Of a stretch of 37,235 nt of DNA, positions 24,326 through 33,273 are shown in pieces; within the stretch, counting starts at the first letter, position 1; every line of letters begins with the position of its first letter. Source of the stretch: CAMYLR01 sp039590215 (lineage in GTDB: Bacteria; Gemmatimonadota; Gemmatimonadetes; JACCXV01; JAHWKZ01); assembly GCA_039590215.1 (NCBI GenBank), contig JBDHFX010000008.1:1-37235 (forward strand), read 5' to 3'. The notes under the pieces were generated by a model. The model did not search any database. It worked only from the letters and a program-made list of their open reading frames with translations, and was not told where the DNA came from. Made by a program: the position numbers and the translations under genes.

Positions 24326-25344
24326 CGTAAGCTCCCGAGATAGGCGACCAAACTCGCGATTCGCTCTTCTGAGAGATTCAAGTTTGGCATCCGGGAGCCC
24401 GGTTTGACGCGCTCGGGATTCCGTAGCCAGGCGGCCAGCTCGTCCGGTTCGTTTGCGAGGATCCCAGCGGCGATCGTCGATCGGCTTCCGAACTTCGTCA
24501 GATCGGGGCCGATCTTACCCTGAGCGGGCGTGCCTGCGATCGCATGACAGGCAACGCAGCCCGAAGCGAGAAATGCCTGAACACCGACGGAGTCCGCTAC
24601 CGCGGGCTGTAGTTGCTGGTCGACCCAGGCATCAAACGATTCAGCTGTTTCAACAAACACTCTCAGCCGCATGTTGGCGTGCGACGTGCCGCACAGCTCG
24701 GCACACTGGCCATCGAAAACCCCGACCGAGTCGGGCGTGAACCAGAGCTGGTTCTCACTGCCCGGATTGAGGTCGCGCTTGCCACCGAGTCGTGGCACCC
24801 AGAACGAATGGATGACGTCGGCCGACGCGAGCGTCAGGCTGGCTGCCCGGCCGACCGGGATGTGGAGTTCGTTGGCGGTCCTGATCCCGAGATCCGGATA
24901 CTCGAACTCCCACCACCACTGGTGACCAGTGACGGCTATTTCGATCGCATCAGCTGGCGGTGGGCGCTGGACATCGAAGATCGTACGGACGGTTGGAATC
25001 GCGATGAAGAATAGAATGGCGGCCGGTACCAGCGTCCAGGAGATCTCGAGCGCGGTGAAGCCATGAACCTGGTCGGGAACGCCAGTGTCGCCGTGCCGGC
25101 GTCGATAACGGATCAGTGTGTACAAGAGGAGCAGCTCGACGACGACAAAAATGCCCCCGGTCCACCAAAGCACGACCTTGTACAGATCGAGGATCGATCG
25201 GCCCATGTCAGAGGCCGGTTGTACAGTGGACCAGTCGGCGACACCGCACCCCGTGAGCGAGACTCCGAGTGCTAGGATCGCAACCGCACGACAGATCGAG
25301 CACCCTGGCGAGATGCGCCCATGCTGTGCGGACCGCGACTCCAC
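24322..25344 (-). CDS. Cytochrome c oxidase subunit II fused to cytochrome c (caa3)
   Basis: The protein has 340 residues, with a GTG start behind an AAGGGGG ribosome site. A lipoprotein-type signal (ALGVSLTGC near residue 33) is followed by two membrane helices. The periplasmic part carries the CuA site (DVIHSFW, then CAELCGTSHANM). The C-terminal 80 residues are a cytochrome c domain with CVACH near residue 268 and SRMPNL as Met ligand. The covalent cytochrome makes this a caa3 oxidase able to take electrons from upstream carriers without a separate soluble cytochrome. It is the first gene of the leftward operon. A TTGACA on its strand lies in the 189-nt gap before the TPR gene, but without a well-placed -10. 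Confidence 0.94.
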   Translation of the reverse strand: MESRSAQHGRISPGCSICRAVAILALGVSLTGCGVADWSTVQPASDMGRSILDLYKVVLWWTGGIFVVVELLLLYTLIRYRRRHGDTGVPDQVHGFTALEISWTLVPAAILFFIAIPTVRTIFDVQRPPPADAIEIAVTGHQWWWEFEYPDLGIRTANELHIPVGRAASLTLASADVIHSFWVPRLGGKRDLNPGSENQLWFTPDSVGVFDGQCAELCGTSHANMRLRVFVETAESFDAWVDQQLQPAVADSVGVQAFLASGCVACHAIAGTPAQGKIGPDLTKFGSRSTIAAGILANEPDELAAWLRNPERVKPGSRMPNLNLSEERIASLVAYLGSLR

Positions 25345-25533
25345 GTGCCCCCTTCACTGCGCAATAGTTGTCAAAGGCGGAAAAAGCGTCCACACTCTAC
25401 CCAGGTACGCCGGGCACCGTCAAGGTCGGGAACCTCTCTCCACCCCCGGGGGTTTACATATTGCTGGTCTAGAGTAAGGCTCGGGGGATATTTTCCGTAC
25501 GTCATGGATCGAGATCATACCGGGAGTAACACA

Positions 25534-27189
25534 ATGCTCATTCGTCGTCTAAAGCAGACACTCATAACGCTCGTCGCGCTCCTACTTGCCGGCGCTGGTG
25601 CGGCCTCGCTCCAAGCCCAGACCGAGGCCACCGATGGGTTTGTGATCGCGGTGCTGCCGTTTGTCTCTGCAGATGACGGAAAGGCCAAGGACCTGCAGGA
25701 AGAGGTTATCGCCGAACTTGATGATCTTGGCCCCTACACGTTGGTCACCGAGGAGGAAGTCAACGAAGCGGTGGAACAGCACGGGTTCAAGCCGGGCTCG
25801 CCGATTCCCGACGTCAAGACGCTCGAGATCGCTCAGTCGCTGCAAGCCAAGATCGTCGCGCGTGGCACACTCGATCGGCACGGTGACATGTGGGCTGCCA
25901 AATCCACGTTCGTCGACGTTGCGACTCGCAACACCCAAAACCTGCCCGAGGTCACCGATTCAGACATAGACGATCTTGGTCAACGCCTCGTGGAAGCGTT
26001 CAACGCTCGGAACCAAGCCGACAAACACATCATCTTCGGCCGCGACTATATGCGATCGGAAAACCACGAGCGCGCGATCTCGAACTTCGAGCAGGCGCTC
26101 GAGTACGATCCGGGCCTGGCATTGGCCTACTTCTTCATGGGCCAGTCGTACCTGGAGCGGGACATGGTCGATCAGGCGCTTATCTCGCTGGAGAAGGCGA
26201 TCGATCTCGACCCGGCGTATATCAACGCGTATCACTCGATCGGTACGGCCTACCTCGAAAAGGGCGACACAACCCAAGCCAGGGACTTCTTTGAGGAGTT
26301 GATTCGCCGCAAAGGCGACGATTGCGATATCCAGGTCGCCTACGGCTACGTGATGGCCAACCAGCTAGGGGAAGTCGAAAAGGGACTGGCGGCGTTCGAG
26401 CAGGCGACCACGCTCTGCCCCGACAATGCGGCGGCGCATCAGTATCGAGCCTATGCGCTTCCAGATGATCGACGTGACCAAAAGATCACCAGCTTCAAGA
26501 AGTACCTCTCGCTCTCGGCTGGCGGTGCGACGGACCCCGAGGCGTTGCAGTACCTGTTTGGTCTCTATTTCGCGGATGAGCAGTATGAGGAAGCGAGAGC
26601 AACTGCCGACGAGGCGCTGGCTGCCGATCCGGCCAACGCCAACCTGCTGTCCGCAGCGGGGTACGTGCGCTATAAGCTCGGCGACTACAACTCGGCGATC
26701 GATTACTATGGCCGGGCGCTGGCGGTCAATCCAGATCTCGAGCGGGCGTACCTCTTCCGGGCGCTGGCGTACCAGGAGCTCGGCAACACGGTTGAATTCG
26801 CCAAGGATCTCGAGCGCGCCGGCAAGGGGCAATCGAGCGCGATCCTGGCCAATATCTTCCTCAAGGATGCCTCCACTGCGCTGAAGGGAGGCCGCTACGG
26901 TGCAGCGCTGGAGTTCCTGGGCCAAGCCTCGAGACTTGGCGGCAATTCTTGCGCGATCTCCTATTACCGGGGTGACGCCTACTACCGGATGGCAAAGGCG
27001 CTCCAGGGGGAGGACAAGTCGATCCCGCAGAATGAGCGCTCCCGATCGTTGTTTACGACTGCGATCGTGCACCTCAGGAACGCTTGTGGTGACTACGCGT
27101 CCTACGGGCAGGGTTTGATCGGCAACTCGAATCAATACATCGAGCGGGTCGATCTGATCATCAAGAAGCTGAGCCGACAGGGCGGGTAG
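25534..27189 (+). CDS. Secreted TPR-repeat protein with TolB/CsgG-like N-terminal domain
   Basis: The protein has 551 residues. ATG 25534 gives a clean signal peptide (MLIRRLKQTLITLVALLLAG, cleavage near LQAQ); an upstream ATG at 25504 would spoil it. Residues about 32-165 (FVIAVLPFVS, YTLVTEEEVNEAV, AKIVARGTL) resemble the periplasmic TolB-N/CsgG-like domain. From about 170 to 460 at least seven tetratricopeptide repeats follow (for example AISNFEQALEYDPGLALAYFFMGQSYLE). The C-terminus has three cysteines (NSCAIS, NACGDY, TLCPDN further in). TPRs mediate protein contacts, so a scaffold role in the envelope is likely. The gene stands alone and ends in a strong terminator. Confidence 0.82.
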   Translation: MLIRRLKQTLITLVALLLAGAGAASLQAQTEATDGFVIAVLPFVSADDGKAKDLQEEVIAELDDLGPYTLVTEEEVNEAVEQHGFKPGSPIPDVKTLEIAQSLQAKIVARGTLDRHGDMWAAKSTFVDVATRNTQNLPEVTDSDIDDLGQRLVEAFNARNQADKHIIFGRDYMRSENHERAISNFEQALEYDPGLALAYFFMGQSYLERDMVDQALISLEKAIDLDPAYINAYHSIGTAYLEKGDTTQARDFFEELIRRKGDDCDIQVAYGYVMANQLGEVEKGLAAFEQATTLCPDNAAAHQYRAYALPDDRRDQKITSFKKYLSLSAGGATDPEALQYLFGLYFADEQYEEARATADEALAADPANANLLSAAGYVRYKLGDYNSAIDYYGRALAVNPDLERAYLFRALAYQELGNTVEFAKDLERAGKGQSSAILANIFLKDASTALKGGRYGAALEFLGQASRLGGNSCAISYYRGDAYYRMAKALQGEDKSIPQNERSRSLFTTAIVHLRNACGDYASYGQGLIGNSNQYIERVDLIIKKLSRQGG

Positions 27190-27216
27190 TACCTGTTGTC
27201 CGGCTGTTCGAGCCGA

Positions 27217-27247
27217 ACGGGCCGCCCTTCCGAGGGTGGCCCGTTTT
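27217..27247 (+). terminator. Intrinsic terminator after the TPR gene
   Basis: Two 12-nt arms (27217-27228 and 27233-27244, with one G-T pair) enclose a TCCG tetraloop. They are followed by a short T run (27244-27247). The hairpin is very GC-rich. It separates the TPR gene from the tRNA/heme operon. Confidence 0.85.
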
Positions 27248-27250
27248 GCG

Positions 27251-27279
27251 TTGACACTCTTGCGGGGGATCCGTAGGTT
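27251..27279 (+). promoter_or_regulatory. Promoter of tRNA-Asp and heme operon
   Basis: TTGACA lies at 27251-27256 and a weak -10 (TAGGTT) at 27274-27279, with 17 nt between. Transcription from about 27286 would cover the tRNA at 27327 and run into hemA. No second promoter fits in the 5 nt between tRNA and hemA. Confidence 0.6.
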
Positions 27280-27326
27280 CTTCCCTCTGCATTCCTTAAG
27301 CGTTTGTTCGTCATTCATGCACGCGC

Positions 27327-27401
<75 letters not shown>

Positions 27402-27406
27402 TGCCG

Positions 27407-28657
27407 ATGACCGGGCCCGCCATCAACCTGGTAGGTATCAGCCACAAGACGGCGCCGTTGGCCCGCCGGGAGCAGTTCACGTTTCCCACTGCGACATGCC
27501 GCAAAATCCTCTCGCAATCCGAAGATGAGACGCTGGTCCTGGTGACTTGTAACCGTACGGAGCTGTACGGTTTGGCAGGCGCGGCCAAGCTCGAAAAGAG
27601 GTTGTTGGAGGCAGCCAACGCCGACCAGGGGCCGTTCTACGTCCGCGAAGGGTTGGAGGCGGTCCAACACTTGTACGAAGTCGCGGGGGGTCTCGACTCG
27701 ATGGTTTTGGGAGAACCTCAGATCCTGGGACAGGTCAAGCGCGCGATGGGAGCAGCGCGCGACGCGGGTCGGCTGGGCCCGGTTCTCGACGAGCTAACCC
27801 GGCGCGCGGTCCGCGTTGGAAGACGAATCAGGGGCGAAACCGAGGTTGGGCGTGGGCTGCCATCGATCCCGAAAGTCGCCACCGGGATGGCGCGATTGAC
27901 GCTCGGCGAGCTGAGCGGTCGTTCGATGCTCATCGTCGGTTCCGGAAAGCTCGGCGACCTCACCGCACAAACCTTACAGCGGGCCGGGGCGACCGATATC
28001 GTGGTCACCAATCGTCGCACGGAACCCGCCGAACGGTTGGCCCAGGCGATCGGCGGACGGGCGGAGCCGCTCAGCGACCTCGATCAGCTGCTTGCAGACG
28101 CTGATATCGTCATATCGTGCACGTCTTCACAGACGCCGATTCTCAGCCGGCAACAGATGGAACGCGTGGTTCGCCGACGCCGCTCGCAGCAGCCGCTGGT
28201 GATGATCGACATCGCGGTGCCACGGGACGTCGATCCTACTGCCCGTGAGATCGAGGGTGTGCGCCTGTTCGACCTCGATGATCTGCGCGGGTGGAGCTCG
28301 GAGGCGGTACCACGGAAAGCGGTCGACGCCGCTCGAGACATCATCGCCGCGGAGGCGCAGGAGTTCGATGTGTGGCTGGCGGGTCGCTCGGCGGTGCCAA
28401 CGATCCGCGATCTTCGCGATCGAGCCGAACGCATCGTTGCGGCGGAGGTGGAGCGGTCAGGCTTAGATGACCGGGAAGCGCTGCGGACCTTTGGACGCCG
28501 GGTGATGAACAAGCTGCTGCACCACCCTACGGCTAGGCTCAAAGACCGCGCTGCTACCGAGGGGGAAACCTACGTCGACGTCGCCCGTGACCTTTTCGCC
28601 CTCGATCTCGAGTTTCCTGACGAGCGCGGCAATGGGCGGCGTGGCAACAGTGGGTGA
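27407..28657 (+). CDS. hemA: Glutamyl-tRNA reductase
   Basis: The protein has 416 residues, the normal length. It reduces glutamyl-tRNA to glutamate-1-semialdehyde, the first step of C5-route heme synthesis. Visible features are the N-terminal GISHKTAP, catalytic Cys48 in VTCNRTE, the LGEPQILGQVK segment, the NADPH-binding IVGSGKLGDL near residue 178, and a C-terminal helical dimerisation domain with MNKLLHHPT. ATG 27407 is the only sensible start. It has no Shine-Dalgarno, because the tRNA 3' end occupies that place, so translation may depend on tRNA removal or leaderless initiation. hemL, encoded downstream in the same operon, uses its product. Confidence 0.96.
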   Translation: MTGPAINLVGISHKTAPLARREQFTFPTATCRKILSQSEDETLVLVTCNRTELYGLAGAAKLEKRLLEAANADQGPFYVREGLEAVQHLYEVAGGLDSMVLGEPQILGQVKRAMGAARDAGRLGPVLDELTRRAVRVGRRIRGETEVGRGLPSIPKVATGMARLTLGELSGRSMLIVGSGKLGDLTAQTLQRAGATDIVVTNRRTEPAERLAQAIGGRAEPLSDLDQLLADADIVISCTSSQTPILSRQQMERVVRRRRSQQPLVMIDIAVPRDVDPTAREIEGVRLFDLDDLRGWSSEAVPRKAVDAARDIIAAEAQEFDVWLAGRSAVPTIRDLRDRAERIVAAEVERSGLDDREALRTFGRRVMNKLLHHPTARLKDRAATEGETYVDVARDLFALDLEFPDERGNGRRGNSG

Positions 28658-29567
28658 AGGCCGGCGATTGCGGATTGGAACTCGGGGCAGTGCGCTGGCC
28701 CGGGCCCAGACGCGGCTGATCTCGGAAGCACTGAAAGCGTTGGGTTGGGAGACCGAGGAGGTCGTTGTGCGAACGGCCGGGGATCGGGCCCCGTCCGCGC
28801 CTCCGGCCGAATTGGGGAGGAGCGCTTTTGTCGCTGCGCTCGAGTGTGCTCTAACGGATCGTTTGATCGATGTAGCCGTTCACAGCGCGAAGGACTTACC
28901 GACCGACGATCGACCCGTGGTAACGGTGATCGCCTACCCGCCGCGCGCGGACGCCCGCGACGCGATTGTAACTCGCGACGGGGGACCACTGGCCAACGTG
29001 CCGCCGGGTGCGCGAGTCGGGACCTCGAGCCCTCGACGACGTGCCTTTTTGCTGTCCGAACGTAACGATCTCAGCGTGGTCCCGATTCGTGGCAACGTTG
29101 ACACGCGACTGGCGAAGCTGGACCGGGGCGATTTCGATGCGCTCTGTGTAGCCGCGGCTGGGCTGGATCGACTCGGGTTGGTGGGCCGGGTGGCCGAGCG
29201 GCTTCCACCGAGGCGCATGCTCCCGGCTGTCGGCCAGGGGGCGCTCGCCATTCAGATCCGTGCCGATGACGATCTCGAGAGGGACCTCCGCTTGCTTGAC
29301 GATCCGATGACGCGTCAAGCGGTTACCGCTGAGCGGGGCTTCCTCAATGCGATGGGGGGGGGCTGCCGGACGCCGCTGGCGGCGTACGCGGTTTGCGATA
29401 ACAGCGTGCTCATGATCGATGCTGCAGCGCTCGATCCTGATGGAGGACGGGCGTTTTTCGAGCGCTCGACGGGCCCGACCAACGAAGCCGCTCGGATCGG
29501 GAGCGAGCTCGCCGAGCGACTCTTGGCGATCGGCGCCGACTCGATCGTCGGGGTGGGACCGACATGA
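28632..29567 (+). CDS. hemC: Hydroxymethylbilane synthase
   Basis: The protein has 311 residues from ATG 28632, overlapping hemA by 26 nt; in-frame GTGs at 28641 and 28650 are alternatives. It joins four porphobilinogens into the linear tetrapyrrole. Motifs are IGTRGSALARAQT, HSAKDLPT, GTSSPRRRA, VPIRGNVDTRL, AVGQGALAIQ and GGGCRTPLAAY, with Cys245 holding the dipyrromethane cofactor. A 4-nt overlap couples it to hemD. Confidence 0.95.
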   Translation: MGGVATVGEGRRLRIGTRGSALARAQTRLISEALKALGWETEEVVVRTAGDRAPSAPPAELGRSAFVAALECALTDRLIDVAVHSAKDLPTDDRPVVTVIAYPPRADARDAIVTRDGGPLANVPPGARVGTSSPRRRAFLLSERNDLSVVPIRGNVDTRLAKLDRGDFDALCVAAAGLDRLGLVGRVAERLPPRRMLPAVGQGALAIQIRADDDLERDLRLLDDPMTRQAVTAERGFLNAMGGGCRTPLAAYAVCDNSVLMIDAAALDPDGGRAFFERSTGPTNEAARIGSELAERLLAIGADSIVGVGPT

Positions 29568-30340
29568 AGGGCGTCGCTTTGAAGGGTTGGCGCGTTGTGG
29601 TGACGGCCTCAGAGGGCGAGCGGTTCTGCGACCGACTCGAGCGAAGCGGCGCGATCCCGATTCACGCTCCCACGATAGCGATTCGGTCGCTCGACGGAGA
29701 GCCTTTCGACCGCGCACTTCGCCGACTCGACACTTATGACTGGGTGGTGATGACCAGCCGCAACGGCGTGGCGTCGTTGGCGACCCGGCTGACGGCACTT
29801 GGGCTGACGATACCTGCCAAGCCGGTCTGGGCGGCGGTCGGGCCTCGAACCGGGGAGGTGCTGGAGTCGTTGGGCGTCGAAGTGCGCGGGATGCCATCCG
29901 AGCAGCGAGCGGCGGCGATTCCTGACGCGATGGGTGACGTCGAAGGTCGGCGCGTGCTTCTCGTCCGGGCCAAGCGGGCCACCCAGGATCTGCCGATGAT
30001 TCTACGCCAGCGAGGCGCCGTCGTGGATGACGTAGTCGCGTACGAGACGATCGAAGGGTCGGAAGGTGCGCGTCCCAGGCTCGAGGCGGCGCTGGCTGAG
30101 CCGCTACAGGCGATCGTTTTTACCAGCGGCTCGACCGTCCGCGGTTTCGTGCGTCTCCTGCCCGACCCGCGAAGAGCCTTAGGTGAAGCCGTGATTGCAT
30201 GCATCGGGCCGGTAACTGCGGCGGCTGTGCGCGAAGCCGGACTCGGCGACCCGGTCGTGGCAGCCGAGCCGACGCCAGCCGCAGTGGTTGAAGTGTTGGT
30301 CGGCAGCTCCGACCGAGATCGTGAGCGAGCGCGTGTCTGA
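29564..30340 (+). CDS. hemD: Uroporphyrinogen-III synthase
   Basis: The protein has 258 residues. It closes and inverts ring D of hydroxymethylbilane. HemD proteins diverge strongly, but this one shows the two-domain pattern: WVVMTSRNGV in the first domain (about 60-70), AAVGPRTGEVLESLG, VLLVRAKRATQDLP, VAYETIEGS, IVFTSGSTVRGF near residues 186-197 and IACIGPVTAAAVREAG. Position between hemC and hemB supports the call. It overlaps hemB by about 8 nt. Confidence 0.92.
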   Translation: MKGVALKGWRVVVTASEGERFCDRLERSGAIPIHAPTIAIRSLDGEPFDRALRRLDTYDWVVMTSRNGVASLATRLTALGLTIPAKPVWAAVGPRTGEVLESLGVEVRGMPSEQRAAAIPDAMGDVEGRRVLLVRAKRATQDLPMILRQRGAVVDDVVAYETIEGSEGARPRLEAALAEPLQAIVFTSGSTVRGFVRLLPDPRRALGEAVIACIGPVTAAAVREAGLGDPVVAAEPTPAAVVEVLVGSSDRDRERARV

Positions 30341-31307
30341 CCGTACGTTCGAGCGTTTTCGGAGGCTGCGACGAACGCCGGCGTTGCGGGCGTTGGTCGC
30401 CGAGACCCGGCTCTCTCCACGTCAGCTGGTGTACCCGATTTTTGTTCGCGACGGCAAGGCGGTGCGTGAGCCGATAGCGTCGATGCCGGGTCAGGAGCGA
30501 GTCTCGGTGGATGAGCTGGGGCGGGATGTCGAGCGCGCTTCCGAGCTCGGAATCGGTGGGGTCTTGTTGTTCGGCCTCCCGAGTGAGAAGGACTCTGTCG
30601 GCAGCGGTGCGTGGGACGAACTTGGCGTCGTTCAGCGCGCGGTCAGGGCGATTCGCGAAGCTGACCCCGACCTGGTCGTGGCGGCCGACGTCTGTCTATG
30701 CGGTTACACCGATCACGGTCACTGTGGTGTCCTCCGCGATGGCGATGTGGATAACGACGAGACGTTGCCGCTGTTGGCGCAAACCGCCGCCTCATTGGCC
30801 GCGGCCGGGGCCGACATCGTGGCGCCGAGTGCGATGATGGATGGACAGGTTGTGGCGATCCGGTCGAAGCTCGACGAGGCTGGCCACGGAGACGTGGCGA
30901 TCATGGCCTACGCGGCCAAATACGCGTCGGCGTTCTACGGGCCGTTCCGCGACGCCGCCGACTCAACGCCCCGGACGGGTGATCGGCGCGGGTACCAGAT
31001 GGACTCGTCACACGTTCGACAGGGATTGGCCGAGATCGCCGCCGATCTGGCCGAGGGGGCTGACGTCGTGATGGTCAAGCCAGCGCTCGCTTACCTCGAC
31101 GTGATTCGCGCCGCGCGTGAACGATTCGACGCCCCACTCGCTGCCTACAGCGTGAGCGGTGAGTACGCGATGCTAGCCGCGGCCGCCGAACGGGGTTGGC
31201 TGGATCACAAGGCGACCGTGCTTGAGTCGCTGACCGCGATCGCGCGCGCCGGCGCAGACATCGTGATCACCTACTCCGCGTTGGAAGCCGCCCGCTGGCT
31301 CAGGTGA
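30333..31307 (+). CDS. hemB: Porphobilinogen synthase (zinc type)
   Basis: The protein has 324 residues from GTG 30333; GTG 30321 would add four. It condenses two 5-aminolevulinates. Cys121, Cys123 and Cys131 (DVCLCGYTDHGHC) are the catalytic zinc ligands, so this is a zinc-dependent enzyme. Lys196 (MAYAAKYAS) and Lys249 (VMVKPAL) form the two Schiff bases. The N-terminal FRRLRRTPALRALV and the LVYPIFVRDG strand are typical. The gene overlaps hemD upstream and hemQ downstream (GTGA). Confidence 0.96.
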   Translation: MSDRTFERFRRLRRTPALRALVAETRLSPRQLVYPIFVRDGKAVREPIASMPGQERVSVDELGRDVERASELGIGGVLLFGLPSEKDSVGSGAWDELGVVQRAVRAIREADPDLVVAADVCLCGYTDHGHCGVLRDGDVDNDETLPLLAQTAASLAAAGADIVAPSAMMDGQVVAIRSKLDEAGHGDVAIMAYAAKYASAFYGPFRDAADSTPRTGDRRGYQMDSSHVRQGLAEIAADLAEGADVVMVKPALAYLDVIRAARERFDAPLAAYSVSGEYAMLAAAAERGWLDHKATVLESLTAIARAGADIVITYSALEAARWLR

Positions 31308-31990
31308 GCGGTCGCAATGTCGTCCACGTGTTGGCGCTGCGGGTTGACCCCGCGTGGCGAAGGCAGACACGTGAAGCGCGAGAGGCAGATTGCGAAGCGC
31401 TGCTTGAAGCCGCTCGGCAGGCGGCCGAGCGAGTGACGACCTACACGTACTCGATGGTCGGCACGCGGACCGACGTGGACGTGCTGTTCTGGCGGCTCGG
31501 TGCATCGCTCGAAGACCTCGAGGAGACCGCCAGCCAGCTGTTGTGCTCGGGTGTTGGGAAGTGGTGCACGATCTCCCACTCCATGATTGGGTTGGTCCGA
31601 CCTTCGAAGTACGTAAAAGAGAGAACTCCGCAAGAAGAGGCGATGTTCACCGGCGATCGTTCCCAATACCTGATCGTCTACCCGTTCGTCAAGACGACCG
31701 AGTGGTATTTGATGCCGGAAGATGAACAGCGTCGTCAGATGTCGGAGCACATCCGAGTGGGACGGCGCTACCCGATGATCCAGCAGCTGCTCGCATACTC
31801 GTTCGGGCTCGATGACCAGGAGTTCATCGTCGCCTACGAGACCGATGATCTGGGCGCCTTTCAGGATCTCGTTCGTGATCTGCGGGCGACCGAAGGTCGA
31901 CTGGCGACTGTGCGGGACGTTCCACAATTGGTGGGGGTCCATCGTCCGTTGGCCGACATCATGGCGCTGATCGGCGGACCCGAAGCGTGA
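31304..31990 (+). CDS. hemQ: Coproheme decarboxylase (HemQ/ChdC), chlorite-dismutase family
   Basis: The protein has 228 residues, with a GTG start. It decarboxylates iron-coproporphyrin to heme b, the last step of the coproporphyrin-dependent pathway. Tyr126 and Lys130 in VYPFVKTTEWY correspond to the catalytic Tyr/Lys pair of ChdC. His149 in MSEHIRVGRRY fits the proximal heme ligand, and LLAYSFGLDDQEF is the conserved late segment. The Arg expected on the distal side of true chlorite dismutases is not evident. It sits within an otherwise complete heme operon, which makes a heme-synthetic role much more likely than chlorite detoxification. Confidence 0.92.
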   Translation: MSGRNVVHVLALRVDPAWRRQTREAREADCEALLEAARQAAERVTTYTYSMVGTRTDVDVLFWRLGASLEDLEETASQLLCSGVGKWCTISHSMIGLVRPSKYVKERTPQEEAMFTGDRSQYLIVYPFVKTTEWYLMPEDEQRRQMSEHIRVGRRYPMIQQLLAYSFGLDDQEFIVAYETDDLGAFQDLVRDLRATEGRLATVRDVPQLVGVHRPLADIMALIGGPEA

Positions 31991-33258
31991 ACGACGGTTT
32001 GTTCGCACGTGCCAGGGAGCTTTTCCCGGGTGGTGTCAACAGCCCGGTTCGAGCGTTCGGTGCGGTGGGTGGCACACCTCGCTTTATCACCCGCGCCGAA
32101 GGCGCCCACGTGTGGGACGCGGATCGCGTCAAACGGATCGATTACGTCTCGTCGTGGGGCGCGATAATCCTTGGCCACGCCGATTCGGAAATCGTCGAGG
32201 TGATACGCTCGGCCGCCGGCCGAGGCACGACTTACGGCGCGCCAACGCCAGGTGAGATCGCGCTCGCCGAGCGGATTCAAGCGGCGATGCCGTCGGTCGC
32301 GCGGATGCGCTTTACGTGCTCGGGGACGGAAGCGGTGATGAGCGCAGTGCGTTTGGCGCGAGCCTACACGGGCCGGAGCAAGATCCTGAAGTTCGCTGGT
32401 TGTTATCACGGTCATGCCGACTCGCTGTTGACCGCTGCAGGGTCCGGAGTAGCGACGATGGGGCTGCCGGGGAGCGCCGGGGTCACCGCGGATGCCACCC
32501 GTGACACACTAGTGGTGCCGTACAACGACCTCGATTCGGTGACCGAGCTCTTCGACCGTTTTGGAGACGAGCTCGCGGCGGTGCTTGTCGAACCCGTGGC
32601 GGCGAACATGGGATTGGTGTTGCCGAAGCCAGGCTTTCTCGAGCTACTGCGGGAGCAAACCAGCGAACACCATGCACTGCTGGTTTTCGACGAGGTCATA
32701 ACCGGGTTCCGCGTCGCTCCCGGCGGCGCGCAAGAGCGGTACGGTGTAACGCCTGACTTGACGTGTTTGGGCAAGGTGATCGGCGGTGGTCTTCCGGTCG
32801 GCGCGTTTGGCGGCCGGGAGGACATCATGGCCTTGGTCGCCCCGGAAGGACCGATGTATCAAGCCGGAACGTTGTCCGGAAACCCGTTGGCGATGGCCGC
32901 CGGCGAGGCGACGTTGGCGCGTCTCACCGATCGCGGTGTGTTCGATCGCTTGGAAGAGCAGACCCGGCGCTTGGCTGCCGGGCTTCGGGAAGCGATCGAC
33001 GCGAGCTCGCAGGCCGGGTGCGCCAGCGTGGCTACGATCGGATCTCTACTGACTCTTTTCTGGACCCCACGCCCGCCGACCTCGTTCGCCGAAGCGCAAA
33101 CTGGCGACGGCGAGGCGTTCGCGCAGTTCTTTCATGCCATGCTGGATCACGGCATCAGCCTGCCGCCGTCGCCCTTCGAAGCGTGGTTCGTAACGCTCGC
33201 TCACAGCGCCGATGAGATCGACGCCACGTTGACCGCTGCCCGGCAAGCGCTTGCGTAA
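31987..33258 (+). CDS. hemL: Glutamate-1-semialdehyde 2,1-aminomutase
   Basis: The protein has 423 residues, with a GTG start overlapping hemQ. It is a PLP enzyme that converts the HemA product to 5-aminolevulinate. Motifs are the N-terminal LFPGGVNSPVRAF, the GTEAVMSAVRLARAYTGR phosphate region, YHGHADSLL, LLVFDEVITGFRV with the PLP-contacting Asp, and Lys263 (LGKVIGGGLP) for the internal aldimine. LSGNPLAMAAG follows. With HemA it makes the C5 route complete in this operon. Confidence 0.96.
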   Translation: MNDGLFARARELFPGGVNSPVRAFGAVGGTPRFITRAEGAHVWDADRVKRIDYVSSWGAIILGHADSEIVEVIRSAAGRGTTYGAPTPGEIALAERIQAAMPSVARMRFTCSGTEAVMSAVRLARAYTGRSKILKFAGCYHGHADSLLTAAGSGVATMGLPGSAGVTADATRDTLVVPYNDLDSVTELFDRFGDELAAVLVEPVAANMGLVLPKPGFLELLREQTSEHHALLVFDEVITGFRVAPGGAQERYGVTPDLTCLGKVIGGGLPVGAFGGREDIMALVAPEGPMYQAGTLSGNPLAMAAGEATLARLTDRGVFDRLEEQTRRLAAGLREAIDASSQAGCASVATIGSLLTLFWTPRPPTSFAEAQTGDGEAFAQFFHAMLDHGISLPPSPFEAWFVTLAHSADEIDATLTAARQALA

Positions 33259-33273
33259 CCGGTCACGGTTCTC

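Noticed and set aside
31304..31990. HemQ gene as a true chlorite dismutase
   Set aside because: The catalytic Tyr/Lys pair and the heme-operon position fit coproheme decarboxylase, and no perchlorate reductase genes are nearby.
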